Below, piece by piece: positions 1 through 10,246 of a stretch of DNA of 64,000 bases. Location: assembly GCF_029626025.1 (NCBI RefSeq), contig NZ_JARUBF010000001.1, positions 3,410,001-3,474,000 on the forward strand. Reading direction: 5' to 3'. This stretch comes from Solwaraspora sp. WMMD406 (lineage in GTDB: Bacteria; Actinomycetota; Actinomycetes; Mycobacteriales; Micromonosporaceae). The stretch's first letter is position 1. Each line of letters starts with the position of its first letter. The position numbers were made by a program, and so were the translations under genes. Under the pieces are notes generated by a model, which ran no database searches, was not told the origin of the DNA, and saw only the letters and a program-made list of their open reading frames with translations.

Positions 1-957
1 CGGGTGGACCGCTTCCTGGCCGGTACGGCGTACCTGGACGGTCAGCGTCCGTCGCTGATCATGTCGCGCGGCTACTACACCCGTACCGTCATCGCCGCCT
101 GGGACTTCCGTGGCGGCGGCCTGAGCCAGCGGTGGGTGTTCGACTCCAACTCCGCCGGCAACGGCGGGTACGCCGGGCAGGGCAACCATTCGCTGTCCGT
201 CGCCGACGTCGACCGCGACGGCCGTGACGAGATCGTCTTCGGTGGCGCCACCATCGACGACAACGGCCGTGGTCTGTGGAACACCAGCCTCAACCACGGC
301 GACGCCGGTCACGTCGGCGACCTCGACCCGGCCCGGGCCGGACTGGAGTACTTCAAGATCCAGGAGGACGGCGGCAAGCCGTCGTCGGCGCTGATCGACG
401 CGCGTACCGGCCAGATCATCTGGCAGACCCCGACCGGTGGCGACAACGGCCGGGGCGTGTCGGCGGACATCTGGGCCGGCAGTGCCGGGGCCGAGTCCTG
501 GTCGTCGGCGGTCAACGAGTTGCGCTCGCCATGGGGTGGCAACGTCGGGCGCAAGCCGTCGTCGGCCAACTTCGTCATCTGGTGGGACGGCGACCCGGTC
601 CGGGAGTTGCTCGACCAGACCCGGATCGACAAGTACGGCACCTCCGGCGACACCCGGTTGCTCACTGGTTCCGGGGTGGCGTCCAACAACGGGACCAAGG
701 CGACCCCGGCGTTGTCGGCCGACCTGTTCGGCGACTGGCGCGAGGAGGCGATCTGGCGGACGTCGGACTCGAGCGCGCTGCGCATCCACGCCACCACCCA
801 CTCGACGGACCGGCGTATCCACACGCTGATGCACGACGCGCAGTACCGGGTGGCGATCGCCTGGCAGAACACCGCCTACAACCAGCCGCCCCATCCGTCG
901 TTCTTCATCGGCGACAACATGGCGACCCCGCCGCAGCCCAACGTCTATCTGCGCTGA
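1..957 (+). CDS. Rhamnogalacturonan lyase, PL11 family (C-terminal part)
   Basis: The reading frame is open at the left edge, so about 318 C-terminal residues are visible and the start lies outside the window. The sequence looks like the beta-propeller of polysaccharide lyase family 11 (YesW/YesX type), which cleaves the rhamnose-galacturonate backbone of pectin. A calcium-binding-type stretch, SVADVDRDGRDEIVFGG, is seen near residue 65, and the end (DLFGDWREEAIWRTSD, then NQPPHPSFFIGDN) is typical of this family. It is probably secreted, but the signal peptide is not in view. The mannonate dehydratase at 4268-5476 also acts on uronate-derived sugar acids, so the two may serve plant-polysaccharide use; that link is inference. 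Confidence 0.9.
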   Translation, partial: RVDRFLAGTAYLDGQRPSLIMSRGYYTRTVIAAWDFRGGGLSQRWVFDSNSAGNGGYAGQGNHSLSVADVDRDGRDEIVFGGATIDDNGRGLWNTSLNHGDAGHVGDLDPARAGLEYFKIQEDGGKPSSALIDARTGQIIWQTPTGGDNGRGVSADIWAGSAGAESWSSAVNELRSPWGGNVGRKPSSANFVIWWDGDPVRELLDQTRIDKYGTSGDTRLLTGSGVASNNGTKATPALSADLFGDWREEAIWRTSDSSALRIHATTHSTDRRIHTLMHDAQYRVAIAWQNTAYNQPPHPSFFIGDNMATPPQPNVYLR

Positions 958-987
958 TCATCGGCGGCTGCCCGGGGCGGGAAAGAC

Positions 988-1022
988 GTTGGCGGGGGAC
1001 CGGAACCCAGTCCCCCGCCAAC
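988..1022. terminator. Perfect hairpin after the PL11 lyase
   Basis: Two 13-base arms (988-1000 and 1010-1022) match perfectly around a 9-base loop, 30 bases past the lyase stop. No T-run follows, which is usual for actinobacterial terminators. The hairpin sits between the convergent lyase and monooxygenase genes and could serve both. The rest of 958-1160 shows nothing recognisable. Confidence 0.6.
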
Positions 1023-1160
1023 GGACGCGACGACATCCACCCCACGCGTGATCTCGTGCGTCGAACCATCACCTGAGTAGACGATATCCGGCGAGCCGTC
1101 GCCTACCGGTGACCAGCTGATGAAGCTGTTGTTTCACGCAATTGATCATCGTGGTTGGTT

Positions 1161-2219
<1,059 letters not shown>

Positions 2220-2256
2220 ACTCCTGCCCAACCCGGCACCCGGTCGCGATCTTCCC

Positions 2257-2303
2257 GTCCGTACGGGCCGGGTCGAGCTTCCGGTCCGTACGGACGGGTC
2301 GAG
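2257..2303. repeat. Two-copy palindromic repeat between monooxygenase and amylase
   Basis: The self-complementary GTCCGTACGG occurs at 2257-2266 and 2284-2293, and each copy is followed by CGGGTCGAG (2269-2277 and 2295-2303). It fills the short gap downstream of the amylase stop and could fold as a hairpin. Function unknown. Confidence 0.6.
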
Positions 2304-2304
2304 G

Positions 2305-4074
2305 TCAGTTTCGCCAGGTGTCGGTGAGGGTGACGGTCCCGCTGGCCGGCGTGGTGCCGGTCCGGTTGCCGCCACTTTCCCAGGTGACGGTGCCGTCGGC
2401 GTTCTTGCGCAGGTACTTGTAGCCGAAGGTGGTGCCGGCGGGCAGGCTGACCGTGCCGCGCCACACCGGGTAGCCGGCCGACGACAGCGGCACCGCCCGG
2501 GCCGGGTCCCAGCCGCCGAGCGCGCCGTGGTCGCCGACGACGAAGATGTTCTGGCCCCAGACGGTGGTGGCGGTCACCGCGAACGCCGCCGAGCTGGGTC
2601 CGGTCGACGGCGCCGGGCTGGTGCCCGGGCCGCCGGCACCGACGTGGACGGCCAGCGCGTCGTTCGGGCCGACGCTGGCGGTGAACCGGCCGGCGGTGTT
2701 CACCGTCACCGTCGGCCCGGTGCAGCCGCCGCCGGAGGTGGGGTCACCGTGCTGTACGTCGCAGTAGGTGCCGGCCGGCAGCGACGTCTGGAAGGTCCGG
2801 GTCAACGTCGACCCTTCCTTGTTGATCACCACGAACGCCCGGTCACCCCGACCGAAGGCGATCTGGTCGTTGCCGTTGTCCCACCAGTCGACCACGCCGG
2901 TGCCGTGCGCGGCGGTGCGGAACTTCACCATGTTGGCGATCTGCCGCCACTTGTGCTGGCAGCGCCAGCCGTCGGCGTAGCAGGCGACGACCGTACCGCC
3001 GTTGGGGGGTCCGGCGTCGAAGTCGCTGAACTCGTAGCCGGAGTGCACGTGGGGTGCGCCGTAGTTCCAGGCCAGGGTGAAGACGCTGGCCAGGGTGTAG
3101 GTGGCACCGTTCTTGTAGTTGAGGGTGTCGCCGACGCGTTCGGTGTCGTGGTTGTCGACGAAGACCCCGGCCTGGCCACTCGGCAGGTAACCCCAGCTCG
3201 GGCCGATGGTGCGCAGATAGGCCAGGCGTTCGTCGAGGAAGATCCGGCGCAGGTCGCGGGCGTAGCGGAACTCCTGCACGTCGCCGGTGCCGGTGTATTC
3301 GCCCGGCTGCACCGCCTCGCCCGCGCCGTGGATGACCTCCTGGATCCAGTACGCGTTCGGGTTGCTCATCTTCGACCGGATGGCCGCCAGGTCGGCGGCG
3401 GCGATGTGCTTGGCCGCGTCGATCCGGAAGCCGTCGACGCCGAGCGCGAGCAGGTCCGACAGGTACGCGGCGATCCGGTTGCGGACGTACTCGGTGCCGG
3501 TGTGCAGGTCGGCGAGGTCGACCAGTTCGCATTCCTGGACGTCGTAGCGGTTGCGGTAGTCGCTGATCCTGGTCCGGCAGGAGTGGAAGTCCTGCGCCTG
3601 GTAGACGCCGGGGTAGTGGTACTTGGCGTAGGTGGTGCCGCCGGTGCCGGTGCCCGAGCCGGCGCTCATGTGGTTGATCACCGCGTCGACGATCACCTTG
3701 ACGCCGGCGGCGTGACAGGTGTCCACCATCGCCTTGAACGCGGTCCGGCCGCCGAGCCGGCCGGCGATGGTGTAGCTGACCGGCTGGTACTGGGTCCACC
3801 ACTGGCTGCCCTGGATGTGTTCCTGGGGTGGGGAGACCTGGACGTAGCCGTAGCCCAGCGGGCCGAGGGTGTCGCGGCATTCCCGGGCTACGGAGTCGAA
3901 GCGCCAGGAGAACAGGACGGCGGTGACGTCCTTGGTGCCCTGTGGTGCGGCCTCGGCGGACGAGGTGCGGGTCACCGCGCCGGCGGTGACCGCGCCGACG
4001 CTCAGGACCAGGGTGAGTACGGCGAGCCCGGTGAGCCACCGGCGGGGCCGAGCACGGCCCGGGGTATGGACCAT
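2305..4074 (-). CDS. Secreted alpha-amylase, GH13 with C-terminal CBM20
   Basis: A 589-residue extracellular endo-amylase. The start at 4074 is preceded by AGGAGG, and residues 1-45 form a signal peptide ([12 protein letters not shown]... then AEAA). The GH13 barrel shows DAVINH (130-135), GFRID with nucleophile Asp219, WIQEVIHG with acid Glu246, and FVDNHD with Asp310, so all catalytic residues are present. After a Pro/Ser/Thr linker, a starch-binding CBM20 domain (about 492-589; [15 protein letters not shown]) closes the protein. It hydrolyses starch outside the cell. The gene is monocistronic and divergent from the mannonate dehydratase gene. Repeats in the shared upstream region (4124-4162) may be operator sites. 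Confidence 0.95.
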   Translation of the reverse strand: MVHTPGRARPRRWLTGLAVLTLVLSVGAVTAGAVTRTSSAEAAPQGTKDVTAVLFSWRFDSVARECRDTLGPLGYGYVQVSPPQEHIQGSQWWTQYQPVSYTIAGRLGGRTAFKAMVDTCHAAGVKVIVDAVINHMSAGSGTGTGGTTYAKYHYPGVYQAQDFHSCRTRISDYRNRYDVQECELVDLADLHTGTEYVRNRIAAYLSDLLALGVDGFRIDAAKHIAAADLAAIRSKMSNPNAYWIQEVIHGAGEAVQPGEYTGTGDVQEFRYARDLRRIFLDERLAYLRTIGPSWGYLPSGQAGVFVDNHDTERVGDTLNYKNGATYTLASVFTLAWNYGAPHVHSGYEFSDFDAGPPNGGTVVACYADGWRCQHKWRQIANMVKFRTAAHGTGVVDWWDNGNDQIAFGRGDRAFVVINKEGSTLTRTFQTSLPAGTYCDVQHGDPTSGGGCTGPTVTVNTAGRFTASVGPNDALAVHVGAGGPGTSPAPSTGPSSAAFAVTATTVWGQNIFVVGDHGALGGWDPARAVPLSSAGYPVWRGTVSLPAGTTFGYKYLRKNADGTVTWESGGNRTGTTPASGTVTLTDTWRN

Positions 4075-4123
4075 GGCGTTCCTCCTGGGGACGGGGTGAT
4101 GGTCTTCTCCGTGGGTTTCACTT

Positions 4124-4162
4124 CTTGCTGTAAAGCTGTTGAAACTTGCTGGAAATCCTTGC
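4124..4162 (-). promoter_or_regulatory. GCAAG direct repeats upstream of the amylase
   Basis: Read on the amylase strand, three GCAAG motifs lie at 4162-4158, 4149-4145 and 4128-4124, within an unusually A/T-rich stretch. Streptomyces amylase promoters carry similar GCAAG/CTTGC repeats linked to MalR/Reg1-type LacI repressors and glucose control. A comparable role here is inference; no matching regulator gene is in the window. Confidence 0.4.
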
Positions 4163-4267
4163 GACAAAAGCTAGACATCGACGAACGCCACGTCAAGAGA
4201 TCGCAACGGCTAGCCTCGGCGGCGGGTGCGCGGCAGCGGGCCGGCGCCGCAGAACGAGGAGACACCG

Positions 4268-5476
4268 ATGCGGATCGTGGACGCCCGGGTGATCGTGACC
4301 TGCCCGGGACGCAACTTCGTCACGCTGAAGATCACCACGTCCGACGGCGTGACCGGCATCGGCGACGCGACCCTCAACGGGCGCGAACTCGCCGTCGCCA
4401 GCTATCTCACCGACCACGTCGTCCCCACCCTGATCGGCCGGGACGCGGCGCGGATCGAGGACACCTGGCAGTACCTCTACCGTGGGGCGTACTGGCGCCG
4501 TGGGCCGGTGACGATGAGCGCCATCGCCGCCGTCGACACCGCACTGTGGGACATCAAAGGCAAGGTCGCCGGGCTACCCGTCTACCAGCTGCTCGGCGGC
4601 CGGTGCCGCGACGGCGTGACCGTCTACGGCCACGCCAACGGCGAGACCGTCCCCGACGTGCTCGCCGAGGTGGCCCGCTACGTCGACCTCGGCTACCGCG
4701 CCGTACGGGTGCAGACCGCCGTACCCGGCCTACCGGCGACGTACGGGGTCGGCAAGGACCGGATGTTCTACGAGCCGGCCGACGCCGCCATCCCGACCGA
4801 GACCACCTGGTCCACCGAGCGCTACCTGGTGCACACCCCGAAGGTCTTCGCGGCGGTACGCGACGAGTTCGGCCCGCACCTGCGACTGCTGCACGACGTC
4901 CACCACCGGCTCACCCCGATCGAGGCGGCCCGGCTCGGCAAGGACCTCGAACCGTACCGGCTGACCTGGATGGAGGATCCGGTGCCGGCCGAGCTGCAGG
5001 AGGGCTTCCGGCTCATCCGCCAGCACACCACCACGCCGATCGCGGTCGGCGAGGTCTTCAACTCCATCTTCGACTGCCAGCAGCTGATCAAGGAACAGCT
5101 GATCGACTACGTCCGGACCACAGTGGTGCGCGCTGGCGGGATCAGCCACCTGCGGCGGATCTTCGACCTGGCCGCGCTGCACCACGTGCGCAGCGGCTCG
5201 CACGGTGCCACCGACCTGTCGCCGGTCTGCATGGCCGCCGCGCTGCACGTCGACCTGAGCATTCCCAACTTCGGGCTGCAGGAGTACATGCGGCACACCG
5301 AGGCCACCGACGAGGTCTTCCCGCACTCCTACCACTTCGCCGACGGCTACCTGCACCCGGGCGAGGAACCTGGTCTCGGCGTCGACATCGACGAGGAGGC
5401 GGCCGCCCGCTACCCGTACACGCCGGCGTCGTTGCCGGTCAACCGGCTCACCGACGGGTCGATGCACAACTGGTGA
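4268..5476 (+). CDS. manD: D-mannonate dehydratase, enolase superfamily
   Basis: A 402-residue enzyme that dehydrates D-mannonate to 2-keto-3-deoxygluconate (some family members prefer D-gluconate). All residues used by the characterised Novosphingobium ManD fall at the same numbers: metal ligands Asp210, Glu236 and Glu262, with catalytic Tyr159 and His212 (motif DVHH, 210-213). The start at 4268 has GAGGAGA just upstream. It converts uronate-derived sugar acids to a central intermediate, which fits the pectin lyase at the left edge. It is divergent from the amylase with 193 bp between. High-activity ManD function is likely, not proven. Confidence 0.93.
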   Translation: MRIVDARVIVTCPGRNFVTLKITTSDGVTGIGDATLNGRELAVASYLTDHVVPTLIGRDAARIEDTWQYLYRGAYWRRGPVTMSAIAAVDTALWDIKGKVAGLPVYQLLGGRCRDGVTVYGHANGETVPDVLAEVARYVDLGYRAVRVQTAVPGLPATYGVGKDRMFYEPADAAIPTETTWSTERYLVHTPKVFAAVRDEFGPHLRLLHDVHHRLTPIEAARLGKDLEPYRLTWMEDPVPAELQEGFRLIRQHTTTPIAVGEVFNSIFDCQQLIKEQLIDYVRTTVVRAGGISHLRRIFDLAALHHVRSGSHGATDLSPVCMAAALHVDLSIPNFGLQEYMRHTEATDEVFPHSYHFADGYLHPGEEPGLGVDIDEEAAARYPYTPASLPVNRLTDGSMHNW

Positions 5477-5513
5477 ACAGGCCCGGGCGCGCCGCCGCCG
5501 GTTTCGGGACGAC

Positions 5514-7485
5514 TCACCCCGGTACCGGCAGCGGCGGCAGCGGGCTGTGCAGGATCAGGCAGATGGTGCGCAGCAACTCCACCTCCGGCACGGTCGTCAG
5601 CCCGTCCTCGCTGATCACCACGACCGCGCCGGCCACCAGCCGGGACTTCTCCGCTGGTCGCAGGCCGTCGAGCTCGGGCCAGACCGACTCCAGTTCCAAC
5701 ACCCCGCCGGCGGGTACGGTGAACCGCGCCTCGGTACCAGGCAGCGTGTGCGCCACGCCGGCGGCGAAGGCCCGTCGCGCCGCCTCCGGATCCGAGTGCC
5801 CGACCCGCGCCAGGATGCCGAACAGCGTCAGCACCGACTGTCGCGCGTCGCGCAGCGTGCGTCGGCCGGTGCCGGGCCGTGTCGTCGGCGACGACGACTC
5901 CCGGAGTTCGTCGCCGACCAGCCGCGACAGGCAGTACTCGAAGACGCTGATCCGTCCGTCAGCCCGTACCAGGGTGGCCATCGCGTCGGCGACCGCGTCC
6001 CGCTCGGCTGCGGAACGGCGGGTCAACGCCGGGAAGGCGACCTCGGCCAGCGGTAGCCGCAGCAGGGGATGCAGATCCGCGACGGCGTGACCGGCCCGCC
6101 AGCTGGCGTCGGCCAGCGGCCTGCCGTGTCGTTGGCCGATCTCCGCGTGCTGGCGGGCCCGGACCTGGGGTTGCGTGGAGAGGAGCAACCCGAGGACGAG
6201 CGGTACGACGGCGTCCGGGTCGGCGGGCCTGATCGAGCAGGTCGGCGGGGATGCGGGCGAGCAGGTCGGCGGCGTGCGGATACGCGGACGGTGGTGCGGC
6301 ACCGATCCGGTCGACGACCTCGACCGGGTCGACCGGGACCCGGGCCTCCGGATCGGGCAGGGCCCCGCCGCGCCCCGCCGGGGCGGCTCCAGCGGCTCCG
6401 GCCGTACCGTCGATGGTCAGACCGCCATGGGTGAGCCCCAGCGCCCGGTCCTCGGCCAGACCCGACGGCGGGTTCGCCGCCCATCGCCGGGTGAGCGCGG
6501 AGAGTTCGGCCGGGTCGAAGCTGGGATCGAGCGCCGTGATCCGGTCCACGATCGGCGGGTGGGTGGCGAACAGCGCGGTGAACCGGGACCCGGAGCCGAA
6601 CAGCATGTGGCCGACCTCTTCGGTCTTCGGGCTGCCCAGCGCAGAACCGGCCGGCAGGCCGCCGATCTTCTTCAACGCGCCGGCCAGCCCGGCGGTCTGC
6701 CGGGTGAACTGCACGGCTGAGGCGTCGGCGAGATACTCGCGCTGCCGGGAGACCGACGCCTTGATCATCCGGCCGACCAGGACACCGACGTAACCGGCGA
6801 CGATCATGGCCAACCCGACCAGCGCCAGCGGGTTACGGCTGTCGTTGCTGTTGCGGGACCGGCCGCCGGAGACGAGACCGCCGCGCAGCATGCCGCGCCC
6901 GATCACGGCCAGGAACAGGATGCCGAACAGCAACCCCATCAGCCGGATGTTGAGCCGCATGTCGCCGTTGACCACGTGGCTGAACTCGTGGGCGATCACC
7001 CCTTGCAACTCGTCGCGGTTGAGCCGCTCCAACGCCCCCCGGGTGACCGCGATCGCCGCGTCCGAGGTGGACCAACCGGCGGCGAAGGCGTTGATGCCCT
7101 CCTCGCCGGGCAGCAGGTAGACCTCCGGCACCGGAACCCCGGAGGCGATCGAGATCTCCTCCACCACGTTGCGCAGTCGGCGCAGCTGCGGATCGGTGGT
7201 GTCCGACGGCACCAGCACACCACCGAGTTCGCGGGCCACCCGGCCACCGCCGCCGCGCAGCGCCACGCTGCGCACCAACGCGGCCAGCCCGATCACCGCG
7301 ACGGTGACCAGACTGGTCACCGTGAGCAGGCCGGCGAGCCCCGCCGGCGACATCGACAAACCGTCGAATCCGATCAGGACGGCCAGGTCGACCACGGCGA
7401 CGATGCCGACCACGGCGAGGACGAACAGCGCGACCAACCGGGCCGAGACACGGCGTACCTGGCGTTGGCGTTCGAAGAAGTTCAT
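5514..7485 (-). pseudogene. M48-family (HtpX-like) membrane zinc protease, frameshifted
   Basis: The N-terminal two thirds (7485 to about 6230) encode two membrane segments (15-40, 50-72), the zinc motif HEFSH (His166, Glu167, His170), two further membrane helices and the third ligand Glu249 in REYLADA. The C-terminal third continues in another frame down to the stop at 5514. The switch lies near 6219-6232, where LLDQAR in one frame should run on into DPDAVVPLVLG in the other. One extra base explains it: the span is 1972 bases, one more than 657 codons. The proposed intact product is 656 residues. It pairs with lemA 4 bp upstream, a common LemA-HtpX arrangement. Either a true mutation or a sequencing error; both halves keep normal codon bias. 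Confidence 0.85.
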
Positions 7486-7489
7486 GCGG

Positions 7490-8089
7490 TCAGAAGGTCA
7501 CCCGGGGTGCCTGCCGCTGCTGCGGATCCTCGGCCTCGAACAGTGCCGCCGGCGCGAACGAGAACATGTTCGCCACCATGCTGGCCGGGAAGCGTTCCCG
7601 CTTGTTGTTGTAGGACATCACCGCGTCGTTGTACGCCTGGCGGGCGAAGGCCACCCGGTTCTCGGTGGAGGTCAGCTCCTCGGTCAACTGCGCCATGTTC
7701 TGGTTGGCCTTGAGATCCGGGTATGCCTCGGCGAGCGCGAACAGGCGCCCCAGACTCTGGGTCAGGACGTTCTCTGCCCCGGCGAGCTGCCCCATGGCCG
7801 CCGGGTCGCCCGGCCGACCGGCGGCGGCGGACTGCGCGTCGACCGCGCCGCTGCGCGCCGCGATTACGGCCTCCAGGGTCTCCCGCTCGTGTTTCAGGTA
7901 GCCCTTGGCGACTTCGACCAGGTTGGGGACGAGGTCGTGCCGGCGGGTGAGCTGGACGTCGATCTGCGCGAAGGCGTTGCGCAAGGCGTTGCGGGCGGTG
8001 ACCAACCCGTTGTGGACGGCGACGCCGTACGCCACCAAACCCACCACGACTATAAGAATTAGACAAAAGAGGGCAATGACGACTTCCAT
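7490..8089 (-). CDS. lemA: LemA family protein
   Basis: 199 residues with one N-terminal membrane helix (about 4-23), followed by the all-helical LemA domain (RNALRNAFAQIDVQLTRRHDLVPNLVEVAKGY and AYPDLKANQNMAQLTEEL). The ATG at 8089 has AGGAG upstream. LemA proteins are membrane-anchored with the body outside or at the membrane face; their biochemical role is unsettled, but they often sit beside HtpX-type proteases, as here (4 bp gap, same strand). The two are surely co-transcribed. Confidence 0.92.
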   Translation of the reverse strand: MEVVIALFCLILIVVVGLVAYGVAVHNGLVTARNALRNAFAQIDVQLTRRHDLVPNLVEVAKGYLKHERETLEAVIAARSGAVDAQSAAAGRPGDPAAMGQLAGAENVLTQSLGRLFALAEAYPDLKANQNMAQLTEELTSTENRVAFARQAYNDAVMSYNNKRERFPASMVANMFSFAPAALFEAEDPQQRQAPRVTF

Positions 8090-8189
8090 CTCTCCTGCTT
8101 CCCTGCTTCGGTCGGGCCGCGTAACGCGCTCGGATGCCGCCGCTGACCGGTTCCGAGCCTACGCCACCTGCGCGAATGCTGACCGCCGG

Positions 8190-8348
8190 TCAGGTCCGGC
8201 TCCGACCACGGTCCAGCAGCAGGAGCACGACCGCGACCGCCAGCCCGACGAGGCCGATGACCAGCAGGATCCGCAGTGCCTCCAGCACCGCGCCGAGCAG
8301 CAGCAGGACGACGGCGACGACGCCGATCGCGATGAGCAGGGTCCGCAT
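8190..8348 (-). CDS. Small two-helix membrane protein
   Basis: A 52-residue hydrophobic protein (MRTLLIAIGVVAVVLLLLGA... then GLVGLAVAVVLLLLDRGRSRT). The ATG at 8348 is chosen over upstream in-frame codons because GGGAGG sits 6 bases before it and the extension is unlike protein. It ends in a basic tail. Such tiny DUF-type membrane proteins are common in actinomycetes; no function can be assigned. It lies upstream of lemA on the same strand, 100 bp away. Confidence 0.6.
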   Translation of the reverse strand: MRTLLIAIGVVAVVLLLLGAVLEALRILLVIGLVGLAVAVVLLLLDRGRSRT

Positions 8349-8886
8349 GGACGACCTCCCGGTTGCGGCGGGCGAGTACCCGCTGTCCCATCGTTCCCAC
8401 ATGTGACCAGGCTGAACCCGAGGGCGCATCCGGGCGGTGGCGGTGACCTCTGCCGTGCGGGCGTCGGATGTGGTTACGGGTCGGCTGGGTCAGGGGGTCC
8501 GCCGGGGTCAATGGGTCGGCACGGACGGACCGTCGGTGCCCGCGCGGCTGCCGGCCGCCCCACCTCGATCGCCGCCGTCCGTACTCCTCGCACGTCCGTG
8601 GAAGAGGCCGGGCCGGTCAGTCAGCTGGCCGTTCGTCGTGGACCACCTCCTGGACGATATCGCGACCAGTCCCGATCTCGGTCCGGCGCTCACCCGCAGC
8701 GAACTGCGGACGCTGCTCGTCACCGGTCACGACACCACGGCCGTGGCGGCCGGCTGGTGCCTGGAGCGGCCTGTACGTACGCCGTCGGTCCGCACGGGTG
8801 CGGGCGTTCGGCCAGAGCGCGGATTTCCGCCCGGTGATCCGCGAGACGCTACGCCTACGCCCGGTCATTCCGGTCCTGACCCGGAC

Positions 8887-8938
8887 GCTGCCCGTGCCGG
8901 TCTCCACCGATCGCTGCCCGTGCCGGTCTCCACCGATC
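8887..8938. repeat. 26-bp perfect tandem duplication inside the P450 relic
   Basis: Bases 8887-8912 are repeated exactly at 8913-8938. Because 26 is not a multiple of three, the duplication throws the K-helix frame out of register with the meander frame. With one copy removed, the protein would read on as PVPVSTDRGALPTGARIGV. This looks like one of the inactivating events. Confidence 0.9.
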
Positions 8939-9176
8939 GCGGCGCGCTGCCGACCGGGGCCCGGATCGGTGTGTCCGCGTGGTCGTTGCAGCGTGACCCT
9001 CGCCTGTATCCGGACCCGCTCGTCTTCCGACCCACCAGGTTCGCGGTCGGCACGCCGCTGGCCGACCGGTGGCTGCCGTTCGCGGGGGTGACCGTCGCTG
9101 CCTCGGGGAGGAGTCCGCCGTCGTCACGGTCGCGGCGGTGCTGCGGGCGGTGTTCGCCCGTTTTCACGTCGTGGCC

Positions 9177-9274
9177 GGCGACCCCGGCCCGGCGACCCCG
9201 GCCCGGCGACCCCGGCCCGGCGACCCCGGCCCGGCGACCCCGGCCCGGCGACCCCGGCCCGGCGACCCCGGCCC
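9177..9274. repeat. 14-bp minisatellite, seven perfect copies
   Basis: The unit GGCGACCCCGGCCC repeats seven times without error over 98 bp, near the 3' end of the P450 relic. Copy number sets the downstream frame: with seven copies the haem-loop frame misses the C-terminal IMVVPG frame, while five or eight copies would join them. Perfect copies suggest recent expansion by slippage. Confidence 0.95.
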
Positions 9275-9438
9275 GGTCCATCATGGTGGTGCCCGGCGAC
9301 GGGGTGCCTGCGCACCTGCGCTGACGGTGCCACTTCGCAGGTCAGAGAGCCGGGGCGGCACCGGCAGTCGACGAACGAACGCGTCCCCGGCGACTGGTGC
9401 CGCCGGGGACGCGGGAAGGTCCTTAACCTCTTAGGCCG

Positions 9439-9512
9439 TGCCCCCGGTGGGATTCGAACCCACACTGTCGGAGGTTTGAGCTCCGCCTCTCTACCGGTTG
9501 GAGTACGGGGAC
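9439..9512 (-). tRNA. tRNA, anticodon CAA (Leu by codon), short variable loop
   Basis: A complete cloverleaf of 74 bases. The acceptor GTCCCCG pairs with CGGGGGC, the D stem is CTC/GAG, and the anticodon stem CGGAG/CTCCG holds the loop CTCAAAC (anticodon CAA, reading UUG). The variable region is only 5 bases (ACAGT), the T arm is GTGGG-TTCGAAT-CCCAC, and the discriminator is A. CCA is not encoded. Normal bacterial tRNA-Leu has a long variable arm, so the amino acid is less certain than the fold. Confidence 0.85.
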
Positions 9513-9616
9513 TTTGTCGGGTCTGGGGCCTGGCTCCGCTTAGCGTACCCACTACGCTGATGGCGGCGACACCCAACCCGGGGGTGTCGGGTGGCAAGCG
9601 TTGGGGGTAGGGGTCC

Positions 9617-10246
9617 GTGGCCGACACGCAGGCGGGTGCCGAGCGCAGGCGAGTGCTGATAGCTGAGGACGAGGCGCTGATCCGGCTCGATCTAGCGGAG
9701 ATGCTCGTCGAGGAGGGCTACGACGTCGTCGGCGAGGCCGGAGACGGCGAGACCGCCGTCCGGCTCGCCGAGGAACTCAAGCCCGATCTGGTGATCCTCG
9801 ACATCAAGATGCCGATCATGGATGGGCTGGCGGCGGCCGAACGGATCGCCGGTGGGCGGATCGCCCCAGTGGTGATTCTCACCGCGTTCAGCCAGCGCGA
9901 CCTGGTCGAGCGGGCCCGGGCGGCCGGCGCGATGGCGTACCTGGTCAAGCCGTTCCAGAAGAGCGATCTGGTTCCCGCGATCGAGATCGCGCTGTCCCGC
10001 TACGCCGAGCTGTCCGCGCTGGAGTCCGAGGTGGCCGGGCTGACCGACCGCCTGGAGACCCGCAAGGTCGTCGAACGGGCCAAGGGCATGCTGATGACCT
10101 CGTACGGCATGACCGAGCCGCAGGCCTTCAAGTGGATTCAGCGGATGGCCATGGACCACCGGATGACCATGCGCGACGTCGCGGAACGGATCCTCGCCGA
10201 GACGCCGGGCGACGCCGCTGGTCAGCCCGACACCCCGCAGAGCTAG
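9617..10246 (+). CDS. pdtaR: ANTAR-domain response regulator PdtaR
   Basis: 209 residues: a receiver domain (EDE at 17-19, phospho-acceptor Asp62 in LDIKMP, Lys in YLVKPF) followed by a coiled linker and an ANTAR RNA-binding domain (about 140-195; VVERAKGMLMTSYGMTEPQAFKWIQRMAMD). In mycobacteria PdtaR is phosphorylated by PdtaS and acts by antitermination on RNA. The GTG start at 9617 has a G-rich ribosome site just before it. The gene lies upstream of polA-rpsA as in Mycobacterium (Rv1626). The partner kinase is not in the window. Confidence 0.95.
   Translation: MADTQAGAERRRVLIAEDEALIRLDLAEMLVEEGYDVVGEAGDGETAVRLAEELKPDLVILDIKMPIMDGLAAAERIAGGRIAPVVILTAFSQRDLVERARAAGAMAYLVKPFQKSDLVPAIEIALSRYAELSALESEVAGLTDRLETRKVVERAKGMLMTSYGMTEPQAFKWIQRMAMDHRMTMRDVAERILAETPGDAAGQPDTPQS

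Larger units (their letters stand above)
8638..9324 (+). pseudogene. Cytochrome P450 relic with multiple frameshifts
   Basis: Pieces of a P450 appear in order but in changing frames. They are the I-helix (LLVTGHDTTAVAAGWCL, frame 1), the K-helix (VIRETLRLRP, frame 2), the meander region (ARIGVSAWSLQRDPRLYPDPLVFRPTRF and LPFA, frame 1), the haem-ligand loop GGDRRCLG with its Cys (frame 3), and the C-terminal IMVVPGDGVPAHLR (frame 1). About 230 residues that should precede the I-helix are missing. At least four frame changes exist, two of them at tandem duplications (8887-8938 and 9177-9274). The gene is dead. 8349-8637 in front of it shows no recognisable coding sequence. Confidence 0.85.

Noticed and set aside
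5959-6302. Programmed ribosomal frameshift in the M48 protease
   Set aside because: No slippery heptamer or clear downstream structure was seen near 6219-6232, so a mutation or sequencing error is simpler.
9177-9274. CRISPR-like repeat array
   Set aside because: Units are only 14 bp, head to tail with no spacers; it is a minisatellite.
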